Part shown: one piece after another, positions 23,006-30,985 of the stretch | How positions within the stretch are numbered: position 1 is the first letter of the stretch | How the letters are laid out: the number at the start of each line of letters is the position of its first letter | Virus record (IMG/VR): IMGVR_UViG_3300033233_000081 | Span: 1-40,754 of that record | Length of the DNA: 40,754 nucleotides | Direction: 5' to 3' (one strand) | DNA from: a virus | Notes under the pieces: generated by a model | The model's input: the letters and a program-made list of their open reading frames with translations, nothing else | What the model was told of the DNA's origin: nothing | Databases searched by the model: none | Made by a program: the position numbers and the translations under genes

Positions 23006-24749
23006 TTTTCTTAAGTATTCTAGGCATATTATAATCATCTCGAAGGATAAGGGATTCATGCACCTCTCCAAGGGTAGCTGGTATGGTAGTCAGAAATACT
23101 TGATCTACAGAATGTGGGAGGCTGTGAAAGAGAACGACGAATGCAGAACGTTCGTAATCCTGAAAGGTAGACAGATGGGTATCACAACAATTCTCCTCGG
23201 TCTAGATCTCTTCTATGCCTACACTGTGCGAGGTGCCCGACTGGCGATAATGATGAACGATTACATAAACGCAAACCTTGCCAGGAAATCGATCATAAGC
23301 GACTATCATATGAACATCCCTCCGAAGCAAAGAAGAGCAGACCTGGTGACCAACACGAGGGATTTTACCAGGTTCGATAACTTCTCGGAGATTCATTACT
23401 TATACACCTCAGATAGATCGAACAAGAAGGGAACTGTAGGCCGATCTCGAGGCTTCAACTACATACACGCATCCGAAGTGGCTTACTTCAAGAACATGGA
23501 AGATCTCTTTGCTGTGAGAGCATCTCTCTCTAGTTCGCATCCATATCGAATGTTCATCTACGAATCTACGGCGAATGGTTACAACGACTTCTACGATATG
23601 TGGGAGACAGCTAAGAAATCCCCTGTTCAGAGGGCGGTCTTTCTAGGATGGTGGCTAAAGGAAGATTACAGGATTGACCCCAAAGAGGAGCCGGCCGCTT
23701 ACAAGTTTTATTCATACTCTCCCAGTTCAGAGGAGGCCGCCTGGATAAGGCAGGTTAAAAAGCTCTATGGTGTGGAAATATCTATGGCTCAGCTTGCTTG
23801 GTGGAGAAAGCAGCTAGCGGAACAATACATGAACGATGAGAACTTCTGCTTGCAGGAATTCCCATTCACAGAGTATCAGGCCTTCCAACTCTCTGGTATG
23901 CGCTTCTTCAATACGAACATCATTAACACTCAGCTAGATCATGTGAAGGAAGCTAAACCAGAAAAATATCGGCTCTACTACAACGGAGAATTTATCATCG
24001 AGAAGGATTCTTCTGCAGCCAACCTCACCATCTTCGAGAAGCCAGAGCAAGGCGGAATGTATGCCGTCGGTGTAGACCCAACCATGGGAGCCAATATGGA
24101 ATCCGATAACGCTGTCATACAAGTGTTCAGGTGTTATAGGGATAGAATCGAGCAGGTAGCAGAGTTCGCAGATAACCAGGTAGATCCTCAGGCACTGGCT
24201 AGATATGTCCTCCTCCTGGCGTCAATCTACAACAGCGCAATGGTAATCCTAGAGGTTACCGGGGTAGGTCACTCTACCCTATCAGAGATAGATAAACTCA
24301 AAAAGGAGGGTTGGGTTCCAGAAGTTAAAAACCTTCCGGAAGAGCTAAGAGAAGTGTTCAACACTAATATCAGAAAATCCAGGGAATATCTCTACAGCAG
24401 GCAAGATGCTCTTAGGAAAAGTTTTGTGAGGCATTGGAAAACTACGGCCGAAACCAAGATATCCCTACTCGGTGCGTTCCGTGGTGCTCTTACAGAAGGG
24501 AAAATCATTCTCAGGTCTAAGGAATTGATCGAGGAGATGACCAGGGTCGTGAAGGACGGGTCTGTCATAGAAGCCCAGAGCGGATGGCATGACGATAGAG
24601 TTATTGCAGCTGCCCTGTGTTGGGAATGCTATGACAAGTTCCTGAGAAGGACAGCCCCTGACCAATACGAAACAGAAGAAACTAGACTTAACCAGCAGGC
24701 AACCAATGTCATTAAGATAGGCGATCTGACACTTAGACTGATAGCATAG
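22977..24749 (+). CDS. terL: Terminase large subunit
   Basis: A 590-residue DNA-packaging motor. The ATPase domain has a terminase-type P-loop KGRQMGITT (63-71), with Arg/Gln in place of the usual spacing and Lys ahead of it, and Walker B-like NYIHASEVAYF with E167 as the catalytic acid. The RNase H-like nuclease domain shows YAVGVDPTMG (D367), VILEVTG (E426) and GWHDDRVIA (D539/D540), the three acidic sites expected to bind metal. All key residues are present, so it should be functional. It would dock on the portal and cleave concatemers. It overlaps the preceding small gene by 29 bases. Confidence 0.95.
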   Translation: MAKLDPVFANFLKYSRHIIIISKDKGFMHLSKGSWYGSQKYLIYRMWEAVKENDECRTFVILKGRQMGITTILLGLDLFYAYTVRGARLAIMMNDYINANLARKSIISDYHMNIPPKQRRADLVTNTRDFTRFDNFSEIHYLYTSDRSNKKGTVGRSRGFNYIHASEVAYFKNMEDLFAVRASLSSSHPYRMFIYESTANGYNDFYDMWETAKKSPVQRAVFLGWWLKEDYRIDPKEEPAAYKFYSYSPSSEEAAWIRQVKKLYGVEISMAQLAWWRKQLAEQYMNDENFCLQEFPFTEYQAFQLSGMRFFNTNIINTQLDHVKEAKPEKYRLYYNGEFIIEKDSSAANLTIFEKPEQGGMYAVGVDPTMGANMESDNAVIQVFRCYRDRIEQVAEFADNQVDPQALARYVLLLASIYNSAMVILEVTGVGHSTLSEIDKLKKEGWVPEVKNLPEELREVFNTNIRKSREYLYSRQDALRKSFVRHWKTTAETKISLLGAFRGALTEGKIILRSKELIEEMTRVVKDGSVIEAQSGWHDDRVIAAALCWECYDKFLRRTAPDQYETEETRLNQQATNVIKIGDLTLRLIA

Positions 24750-24753
24750 AGCC

Positions 24754-25215
24754 ATGGGGCATTCTAGAACATTACTAGCTATAGAAAGAATCAAGAACAA
24801 TCAATATAAGTTAGACGACCTAGATTACCACAGAAGTCCGGAATTTAGAGATAAAGTCTTTTCCAGAATCAGAGTAGGTAGTTCAGAACATACCCTCCTG
24901 CACTTCCTATATGCTCTGTCAGTCTTCATGAATCACGACTATCAAAAGGTATTGCTTTTGGTCTACGCCACCATGCGGGATAAGCTCGAGGAGAAGCTAG
25001 GGCAGATCTGGAGAGATAAATGGTTAGATGCTGTTCTTGTTCTGCTTGATATAGTTAGGGAGAACGTGAGATTCGAGAAAGCGGTGTTTAACTATCCAGA
25101 TGAGAGGATTCCACAACCAAAGGTCATCATCGACCCCAGTTATGCGGAGGACTTATATCCGATCATTGCTAAGAGGTTCGGTATCTTTAAGTGCTCTGAG
25201 CTCCCGGAGGAGTAG
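24754..25215 (+). CDS. Hypothetical protein, last gene of the rightward block
   Basis: A 153-residue mainly helical protein four bases after the terminase stop. It has LLHFLYALSVFMNHDYQKVLLLVYATM and WRDKWLDAVLVLLDIVREN as hydrophobic helices with charged flanks, not long enough for clear membrane spans. Its ribosome-binding site is weak. Position suggests a packaging-associated function. Not recognised. The convergent hairpin at 25223-25242 begins eight bases after its stop. Confidence 0.65.
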   Translation: MGHSRTLLAIERIKNNQYKLDDLDYHRSPEFRDKVFSRIRVGSSEHTLLHFLYALSVFMNHDYQKVLLLVYATMRDKLEEKLGQIWRDKWLDAVLVLLDIVRENVRFEKAVFNYPDERIPQPKVIIDPSYAEDLYPIIAKRFGIFKCSELPEE

Positions 25216-25242
25216 ATAAATAACCCCCTCGCTCGAGGGGGT
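25213..25242 (-). terminator. Convergent hairpin between rightward and leftward operons
   Basis: An 8-bp GC-rich stem (25223-25230 with 25235-25242, ACCCCCTC/GAGGGGGT) around GCTC. On the minus strand it is followed by TATTTATC, a modest T-rich tail; on the plus strand no T run follows. It most likely ends leftward transcription and may hinder rightward transcription too. Confidence 0.55.
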
Positions 25243-25309
25243 GCAACTGGGTAATGCCTCGGAATGACCGGTAGTGAACGCCGATGCCACCCTAACCTCG
25301 ACCGAGGGA

Positions 25310-25489
25310 TCAGGTGGTCGTTTCTTGCTTATCACATTCTTCTCCTTTGGTCAATAGCTCTGACCACCCCATAGGGTCGATTTCTGGCTTCTCTGTGTGA
25401 ATCTGTATCCAATGCCAGACAGCCCCCACCAAGGGAGTGATATCCACATAGATCCCATCCTTTAACTTCCTCTCGATCAGTTCATTCAT
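25310..25489 (-). CDS. Small hypothetical protein at the end of the leftward block
   Basis: A 59-residue protein starting MNELIERKLKDGIYVDITPL at ATG 25489 (complement of CAT at 25487-25489), with a G-rich GGGGGTGTGAG just upstream as ribosome-binding site. It contains VGAVWHWIQIHTEKPEIDPMGW and ends DKQETTT. Balanced composition, normal codon usage and the spacing to the helicase gene argue for a real gene. No family recognised. A perfect TATAAT on the minus strand (25606-25611) lies about 120 bases upstream, without a good -35. Confidence 0.55.
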   Translation of the reverse strand: MNELIERKLKDGIYVDITPLVGAVWHWIQIHTEKPEIDPMGWSELLTKGEECDKQETTT

Positions 25490-25633
25490 CTCACACCCCC
25501 GCCAGATTTGATCCAGGACGTTAACTTTTAGACCACCACGTATGTTTCATCGTCCTTTTCAAATTTCGATTCTGAGGCCATTTTCAGGCTCGTAGAGAAA
25601 GACCTATTATAACCCATTGATTCTACTAGTGAT

Positions 25634-27067
25634 TCACTCGATAATATACAGCTCATTCTTTGCTCTTGTTGCTGTTGTATAAGCGATTTTGTTTCTTTCC
25701 TTCTCGTCCATCTCTCTCCTAGTCGGGATATCTAGCTTCATAATCACCACATCCGCCTCCGCCCCTTTGGCTTTGTGTGTGTTCATAATATTCACTTTGG
25801 GATCATACCAGATCGGATTCTTAGTCAATTCCAGAACCAGCTCGCTCTCGTCCTCAGTCAGTCTCATGACCTTGAGTAATCCGTATATCCCCATACGTTT
25901 GAGCCCGTTCACCACAACATCTGCTTCCGGAAAGTCTGATACCATCTTGTCTCCCAGGATGTCTGCTATCTCTAGTAGACGAGTTTTGTTCTTTGCATAC
26001 TTAGCTGGAATATGTTCCAACACCTTCAGGTCTCGCATCCTGAGCCAACCCTGCTCTAACCCAATCCAGAACCTGACAAGAGAATTAACCTTAGCGCTAA
26101 AGGGAAGATCGTCGAATAACTTGTGTGGGATACCCTCTCTGCACAATGTGCTACTCATCTGCTCGGCCGTTCTGATTCTGTATGTCAGAAGAAGGGTATC
26201 CTTGTTTGGATCCAGCGCCTCCATGAAGTAGCTGATATGTCTAACCTTCCCGTGCTTTCCGTTCCCGGTGATTCTCTCTCCCCAGACCTGATATTGGCTT
26301 GCGTATTCTGCTACCTCGTTGCAACACCTATGGCTAGGGACAAGCTGTTTTATCGGTTCGTATGACGTAAGATACTTGTCGCTGGTATTGGCAAAAGTGT
26401 AGATATTCTGGTTCGGATCCCCAACCAGAAGGATGTTCCTAGAACAGAATCTTCTAACCAACCTCCAGACCAGAGGGCAGATGTCGTTTGCCTCGTCTAT
26501 CACCACGTAGGGAACTTCAATGCTCAGGTTGAGTCCCAGCATGAGTGTCTCCGTGTAATCGAACTTTCCCAGACTATACATGTATTCCCGAAAGTCCTCG
26601 AATAACCGCTTGAATTCCTGTGGTGACATGCCATAATGAGCATAATCGCCACTCTGTTCCCAATACGCCTCTGGTTGTTTGAGCGATAGTCTACAGTTAT
26701 TGAAATGATCGTAGATGTGCCCAGTCTCCTGGTAGAATCCTCCCCTCATATACCTGAGTTTGATTTTAGGGAACCCCTTCGATTCAAACCACTCGGAAAT
26801 ACGATTGAACTGCAAGGGAGCATAGGCGTAACCAGCCCTTCTATAATGCTGTGCAATGTAGCTGTGGAATGTGGATACCTGCAGAGTATGTTCCTGTTGC
26901 TGTAGCTTTTCATTCAGCATCCTTGTTGCCATGCGGGAGAACGTCAGAAGTAGTGTATTGTCTGCTGTGAATTTATCCTTGAGCTGAACCAATGTGTTCG
27001 CCAACCATGTTGTCTTTCCACTCCCTGCGAGCCCCCACACCGTTGTTACCTTCAGTTCTCTGCCCAT
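25634..27067 (-). CDS. SF1 DNA helicase, UvrD/Dda-like
   Basis: A 477-residue helicase. ATG 27067, with AGAAGGAGACTAAGC before it, is chosen over the upstream frame from 27097. Motifs: P-loop WGLAGSGKTT (11-20), motif II VVIDEAND (D191/E192), motif III GDPNQNIYTFA (216-226), motif IV with SHRCC, motif V NTHKAKGAEAD and motif VI YTTATRAKNELYI at the C-terminus. All superfamily 1A signatures are intact, so ATP-driven DNA unwinding is expected. It is shorter than UvrD/PcrA (about 700 residues), lacking most 1B/2B insertions, and so is closer in size to T4 Dda. It lies downstream of the primase, two bases after the preceding stop. Confidence 0.93.
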   Translation of the reverse strand: MGRELKVTTVWGLAGSGKTTWLANTLVQLKDKFTADNTLLLTFSRMATRMLNEKLQQQEHTLQVSTFHSYIAQHYRRAGYAYAPLQFNRISEWFESKGFPKIKLRYMRGGFYQETGHIYDHFNNCRLSLKQPEAYWEQSGDYAHYGMSPQEFKRLFEDFREYMYSLGKFDYTETLMLGLNLSIEVPYVVIDEANDICPLVWRLVRRFCSRNILLVGDPNQNIYTFANTSDKYLTSYEPIKQLVPSHRCCNEVAEYASQYQVWGERITGNGKHGKVRHISYFMEALDPNKDTLLLTYRIRTAEQMSSTLCREGIPHKLFDDLPFSAKVNSLVRFWIGLEQGWLRMRDLKVLEHIPAKYAKNKTRLLEIADILGDKMVSDFPEADVVVNGLKRMGIYGLLKVMRLTEDESELVLELTKNPIWYDPKVNIMNTHKAKGAEADVVIMKLDIPTRREMDEKERNKIAYTTATRAKNELYIIE

Positions 27068-27069
27068 GC

Positions 27070-28839
27070 TTAGTCTCCTTCTCTGACCTCTAAGCAATCA
27101 TCGTGTATCATCACATAATACTTGGTGTAGCCATAGTCTGTATCGCCAAAGAGGATCATGTCTTCCGATACTCTGGGCTCATACGGCTCAAACACGGTGG
27201 CCAGTTTCCTTGCGATTTCCTCACTCCCGCATTGCAAGCACACAGCAGCCCTTCTTTCCAGTCTTCCGAGAATATCGGCCATGATACTATCTGATGCATT
27301 ATCTTCGGATAGTCTTATCTTTGCTTTGCCGTCCCTGGTTACAAACACAATACCGAGCAGTCTGGCTTCGTTTAACATCTCTGGTGGGACTTCAGTAAGG
27401 ATGTCATCCACAGAATTATTGAGAAAATCTTTCAATATCTCCCTAGTTTCAATCTTCTCATTTTGCTGTATCTCTTCCTGTGTTAGCTCGAATACAAAGC
27501 ACTCCATACTTCCATAACGATATGACTCTGTGATCTCCGCAAGGATCCTGGAGAACGTGTGGTAGTCGCCAGGATACACTTCGATGTTGTCTCTTATGTG
27601 TCTTAGCAGTTCTACCTTGGGAACATAGGCCTTATCGTTCTCTACATACTTATGCACCGTGTGGAATATTCTGAACTCCGCCTGATCCCTCAGTGCAGAC
27701 TGCAGATGTTTCAAAGATGGAACTCTGAGAGCATTCGTTACAATGTTCTTGATAGTCCCAACGATCTCTTCCTGCGCTTTCTGTTCTATGTCTCTGGTAT
27801 CAATATCTGCCTTATGTAAGAGATATCGGGCGAAGATGCGCCAGACTGTGGTGAGCTTTATCTTCTTGCTTCTGGCATAATACGAATCTGTGAATTGCTC
27901 CATCCCAGGAATGCTTCCTAACAACTTGTAACCCTCCGGAGCAACAAACTTCCTTAGGGGTATTTCTTCTGTGACACCCTGCTCTTTCAGGATCAACATT
28001 ATTCCGTTTCCGGTAAGTCTATATCTAATAGATTCAATGTGTATGGCCTCCGCACTATCTACTAATAGAGCTATCTCATCTGGAGACAGAACGATTCCAG
28101 GGTAATTATCTTTGTAATACTGGAATGCATCACTATCTTCATAAGACTCAACCATACGGAGCACTTCTGCCGGGATCTTGTATTTGTCAGCTTTCCCGGA
28201 ATCATTTATAAGTTTCGAGAGCAGGACTCTTGTATTGATGTGGTCGAGGAAATGACCCTTAGAATCCACTGCGAAGGCAAACTTGTCCTTACCGTCTACA
28301 GCAAGAATCTCTCCTGTTAGGAACATTCTCAGTGCTGTTATGCCTTTCAGGTTCTGGCTCAGTGTGATCTTCTTGGTGTTTCTCTTAACAAACTCCAGTT
28401 CTTCCCTGGTAAGGCTTTGGAATGTAATCCCATAATATTTACGATCTGACGGATCTATGCAGAACACTGGCGTGGGATTCTCAAACACCTCAGCATCTGA
28501 GATATCTATAATCTCCCCGACTACAACTCCTCTCTTCGCATCGCCAGGGAATTTGAATCCCAACGTGTGAAAGATATACATAAACTCCTCATCACCGACT
28601 CTCACCCTCCCGACAGGATACGCAAGGAACTTATCTCTCGCTTTGGAAGCACGCCTTTCCTTGGTAACATATCCAAACCATACACCGTCCAGGACTAGCT
28701 TCTCAAAATTAAGAGCCCCCTTTCTAGCCCCTTCAGCCAAGTCCCTAAACGTTTCAGTTATGCCGAGATGAGTCACTACGGTCTTAGGAACGTCTTTAAA
28801 TCTCTCAATCAATATCTGCCTAAGATCCTCCTGATACAT
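27070..28839 (-). CDS. Large unknown replication-block protein
   Basis: A 589-residue protein between primase and helicase genes, with GGGGGAATAACC before ATG 28839. I see no Walker motif, no polymerase or nuclease motif and no membrane segment. It is mixed alpha/beta, with VFCIDPSDRKYYGITF, a helical middle (VWRIFARYLLHKADIDTRDIEQKAQEEIV) and a C-terminal part with one CLQC pair (AAVCLQCGSEEIARKLATVFEPYEP) before a Tyr-rich end (DTDYGYTKYYVMIHDD). Its size and placement make it the best candidate for a missing replisome part such as a helicase loader, polymerase adaptor or divergent enzyme, but this is only positional inference. Confidence 0.75.
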   Translation of the reverse strand: MYQEDLRQILIERFKDVPKTVVTHLGITETFRDLAEGARKGALNFEKLVLDGVWFGYVTKERRASKARDKFLAYPVGRVRVGDEEFMYIFHTLGFKFPGDAKRGVVVGEIIDISDAEVFENPTPVFCIDPSDRKYYGITFQSLTREELEFVKRNTKKITLSQNLKGITALRMFLTGEILAVDGKDKFAFAVDSKGHFLDHINTRVLLSKLINDSGKADKYKIPAEVLRMVESYEDSDAFQYYKDNYPGIVLSPDEIALLVDSAEAIHIESIRYRLTGNGIMLILKEQGVTEEIPLRKFVAPEGYKLLGSIPGMEQFTDSYYARSKKIKLTTVWRIFARYLLHKADIDTRDIEQKAQEEIVGTIKNIVTNALRVPSLKHLQSALRDQAEFRIFHTVHKYVENDKAYVPKVELLRHIRDNIEVYPGDYHTFSRILAEITESYRYGSMECFVFELTQEEIQQNEKIETREILKDFLNNSVDDILTEVPPEMLNEARLLGIVFVTRDGKAKIRLSEDNASDSIMADILGRLERRAAVCLQCGSEEIARKLATVFEPYEPRVSEDMILFGDTDYGYTKYYVMIHDDCLEVREGD

Positions 28840-28852
28840 GGTTATTCCCCCT

Positions 28853-29734
28853 TTATTCTGTTATAAATTCTCCTTCTCTTGAAATAGGATAGTATCTATT
28901 GCAACCGAAACAATACGCCCCACGTCCGTCCTCAAATATCAGCATGGATGGATTCTTATCGTTGTGAAACGGACATCTGATCATGTATCCTTTTCTTGTC
29001 CTCTGAGCCCTGTATCCGTATTTCGCCAGGATTCTATCAAGCGCCCCCTCGGCAGGGAAGTCGGAATAGGATATGTTCTTGTTTGACTCTCGCTTTACTA
29101 AAGGGATCCTCTGTCTTGGGGTTCTTCTGGATCTCAGGAGCCTAGATTCCGACTCTCCATTCCTTGTGCCAAGTAGTCTAACAGCTTTTAAGGATGTGAT
29201 CCCTCGGTCTACATAAGCAAGATCGTTCCAGCCAAGCAAGATCGAGAGAGGATCGTATTCCCAAGATTTGGGAACAATGGATATGATTCCCAGCCAGTTC
29301 CTCCTACCTTCATGCTCGCTTGTGTATCCAAGCATGTTGAGTTTGAATCCCATCTTGCCTAGGTATCCCACCAAGGAATTAAGAACACTCCTCTCGAACA
29401 CCTCAAACTCTGGGAAGTTTTCCTGTGGCCATGTCTTTCTCAGATCAAGATCGATACCTATAAAGTGCAACCGGTAGGGCGAGGTCAAAGACATATTAGG
29501 TTTTTCATTGAACTGTTCCAGGTTGCTTACCTTCCTTGTCGAGAGGTGGATCCCGTAGGCGTAGTTCTGATGCTGGGATATGAAGTCGAGAATCTGCTCT
29601 TTCTTGCCGGCAAGACGACCGGTGAAGGTTTTATCCCCATTCGGGGCATATTGTAACAGGATATATTCGTCTTCTAGCAGCTCGTCGAATGCAATATCTA
29701 AAAACGTCATAACCTCATTTAGATAACATCTCAT
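28853..29734 (-). CDS. Primase: AEP-like catalytic domain with C-terminal CHC2 zinc finger
   Basis: A 293-residue protein. Residues 90-195 carry primase-polymerase (AEP) features: FIGIDLDL with D95 and D97 as metal ligands, YTSEHEGRRNWLG as the central motif, then YVDRG with D176 and VRLLGTRNG (185-193), like the RLPGT-N pattern of this superfamily. Residues 236-282 are a CHC2-type zinc finger: C254-P-F-H257-NDKNPSM and YC275-F-G-C278. In DnaG and T7 gp4 primases that finger is N-terminal and tied to a TOPRIM domain; here it is C-terminal to an AEP-like domain. It would synthesise primers for phage replication. It overlaps the upstream gene by 20 bases. Confidence 0.75.
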   Translation of the reverse strand: MRCYLNEVMTFLDIAFDELLEDEYILLQYAPNGDKTFTGRLAGKKEQILDFISQHQNYAYGIHLSTRKVSNLEQFNEKPNMSLTSPYRLHFIGIDLDLRKTWPQENFPEFEVFERSVLNSLVGYLGKMGFKLNMLGYTSEHEGRRNWLGIISIVPKSWEYDPLSILLGWNDLAYVDRGITSLKAVRLLGTRNGESESRLLRSRRTPRQRIPLVKRESNKNISYSDFPAEGALDRILAKYGYRAQRTRKGYMIRCPFHNDKNPSMLIFEDGRGAYCFGCNRYYPISREGEFITE

Positions 29735-30062
29735 GGTCTATCTCCAGTAGATCTGGAATCCACGAGCGTCCCTTCTTTTTCCAGGACAGGACAGCAATCC
29801 GCCATCCTGCCTGGAGTAATACCTCCAGTGTTTCTCTCTGTTCTAAGATTTTTCTCTTCCTGGCAGCTCTATTGGAAGAGGTTGTAACCTGGACGGCGAG
29901 TGTTCCATGCTCTGGGGACACTGCCAGGAAGTCTACAAATCCAAATAAGTCGTTATGTTTGTATGCAAACGAGTTCCATGTTTCCGTCTTCTCTACCAGG
30001 GGATAACCCAGGTTTTTTAAATAGTCCTTTGTTTTCGCATATAGAGAATTCTTTACCCGCAA
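29715..30062 (-). CDS. Restriction-endonuclease-fold-like protein
   Basis: A 115-residue protein, probably starting at TTG 30062 after GGAGGAGCTCT. The core reads NSFAYKHNDLFGFVDFLAVSPEHGTLAVQVTTSSNRAARKRKILE. This DLFGF-D ... QVT-xS-N-xx-R pattern is familiar from phage and bacterial proteins of the PD-(D/E)XK fold, in which the expected E-x-K is replaced by Q-V-T. It may cut or only bind DNA. The N-terminal 36 codons overlap the XRE gene in another frame (110 bases), which is unusual. Function in replication or recombination is plausible from the neighbours. Confidence 0.6.
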   Translation of the reverse strand: MRVKNSLYAKTKDYLKNLGYPLVEKTETWNSFAYKHNDLFGFVDFLAVSPEHGTLAVQVTTSSNRAARKRKILEQRETLEVLLQAGWRIAVLSWKKKGRSWIPDLLEIDHEMLSK

Positions 30063-30288
30063 AGAGCTCCTCCATGTTCACCCCAAATAACTCAACCAGC
30101 TTTTGAGCTACCCGCCAGTCTATTTTCCTTGTCCATCCATATTCAATGTTGAGATAAGTCTCGTGGGAGATCCCGAGGATCTTAGCCATGTCCCTACTAG
30201 AAAGTCCTTTATCCTGCCTTGCAAGGAACAGATTATATCTGACAGGTCTTCTCACTCTTGCCTTTATTACCTTCTTTCTTGCCCCCAT
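29953..30288 (-). CDS. XRE-family transcriptional regulator
   Basis: A 111-residue protein with GGGAGGGTTTAAG before ATG 30288. Residues 15-78 form a Cro/CI-type helix-turn-helix: RYNLFLARQDKGLSSRDMAKILGISHETYLNIEYG...AQKLVELFGVNMEELF, containing the expected S-x-x-x-x-A-xx-L-GIS-xx-T-xx-IE pattern. The basic N-terminus (MGARKKVIKARVRR) adds DNA contacts. The tail beyond residue 80 lies over the start of the next gene and is probably disordered. With no integrase in the genome, it more likely times leftward gene expression than maintains lysogeny. Confidence 0.85.
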   Translation of the reverse strand: MGARKKVIKARVRRPVRYNLFLARQDKGLSSRDMAKILGISHETYLNIEYGWTRKIDWRVAQKLVELFGVNMEELFAGKEFSICENKGLFKKPGLSPGREDGNMELVCIQT

Positions 30289-30289
30289 C

Positions 30290-30985
30290 TTAAACCCTCC
30301 CTGTTATTCTAAAGACTCCCATACGATCTCCAATAATCCCGTTCTTCCTCATAAGGTTGACAAAGCCTTTATATCTTACTCCCATATCCTTGGCAAGATA
30401 CATCAGAGCCTCTTGAGTAATGAACTCCCCCGAGATTGCTTGCTGCTCTATCATCCTTTTAGCCTTCTCCACAACTTCCTTCTCCCAGTCGCTCTGCAAA
30501 ATCTCCACCGCACTTGTAAGCCCGGTAATCTCCCGGTCGTATATCACCTTCGTTCTAGCAATTAGCCCATGTTCCCTAAGTATCCTAAGCAGGCGGTAGT
30601 ATGTAATCCTGTATTTCTCACAGAGAGGGAGAAGATGTTCTTTGCTGAGCCAGAGGCACTTCTTCCAGATTATCTTACGCTCTCGTTCTATGATCTGCCT
30701 GGCTTCTTCTACGAGCTCATCAACAGAGAAATTGGCATCTCCACCCAAGATGTAACAGGATATGTTGCTTTGTTTTTCGGGATCCCATGTGAGGAATGAT
30801 ATATTCGACAACATCCCCAATTTCTTCAAAGTCTTTCGTGCGTAATCCAGCGGGTAATCATATTTGAAACAGAACGTAGACAGCTCGCCCGAGACAAACA
30901 ACTTGAGCCCGTTCTTACTAATTACAGCTTCCGGATGCTCAGCCAAGAATTTCTGAAAATCTTCTTTTATTCTAACTCCGTCCAT
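30290..30985 (-). CDS. Putative DNA-binding protein with three repeated helical motifs
   Basis: A 231-residue protein. ATG 30985 follows AGGAGGGTTGTT, so it is preferred to the upstream frame from 31027. Three similar stretches appear: FCFKYDYPLDYARKTLKKLGML, LCEKYRITYYRLLRILREHGLI and LAKDMGVRYKGFVNLMRKNGII. Each has the look of a winged-helix/helix-turn-helix recognition unit with a Y-xx-(L/F)-x-(R/N)-xL-(R/K)-xx-G-(L/I) core. A protein with three tandem units could bind an iterated site, for example an origin or the operator arrays of this genome. No known family. It overlaps the upstream gene by 19 bases. Confidence 0.6.
   Translation of the reverse strand: MDGVRIKEDFQKFLAEHPEAVISKNGLKLFVSGELSTFCFKYDYPLDYARKTLKKLGMLSNISFLTWDPEKQSNISCYILGGDANFSVDELVEEARQIIERERKIIWKKCLWLSKEHLLPLCEKYRITYYRLLRILREHGLIARTKVIYDREITGLTSAVEILQSDWEKEVVEKAKRMIEQQAISGEFITQEALMYLAKDMGVRYKGFVNLMRKNGIIGDRMGVFRITGRV

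Noticed and set aside
25689-26231. 180-codon frame antisense to the helicase
   Set aside because: Shadow of a gene with all helicase motifs; Ser/Leu-rich product without a ribosome-binding site.
29953-30288. Lysogeny module suggested by the XRE regulator
   Set aside because: No integrase, excisionase, attachment site or second repressor/Cro pair is visible, so temperate lifestyle is not supported.
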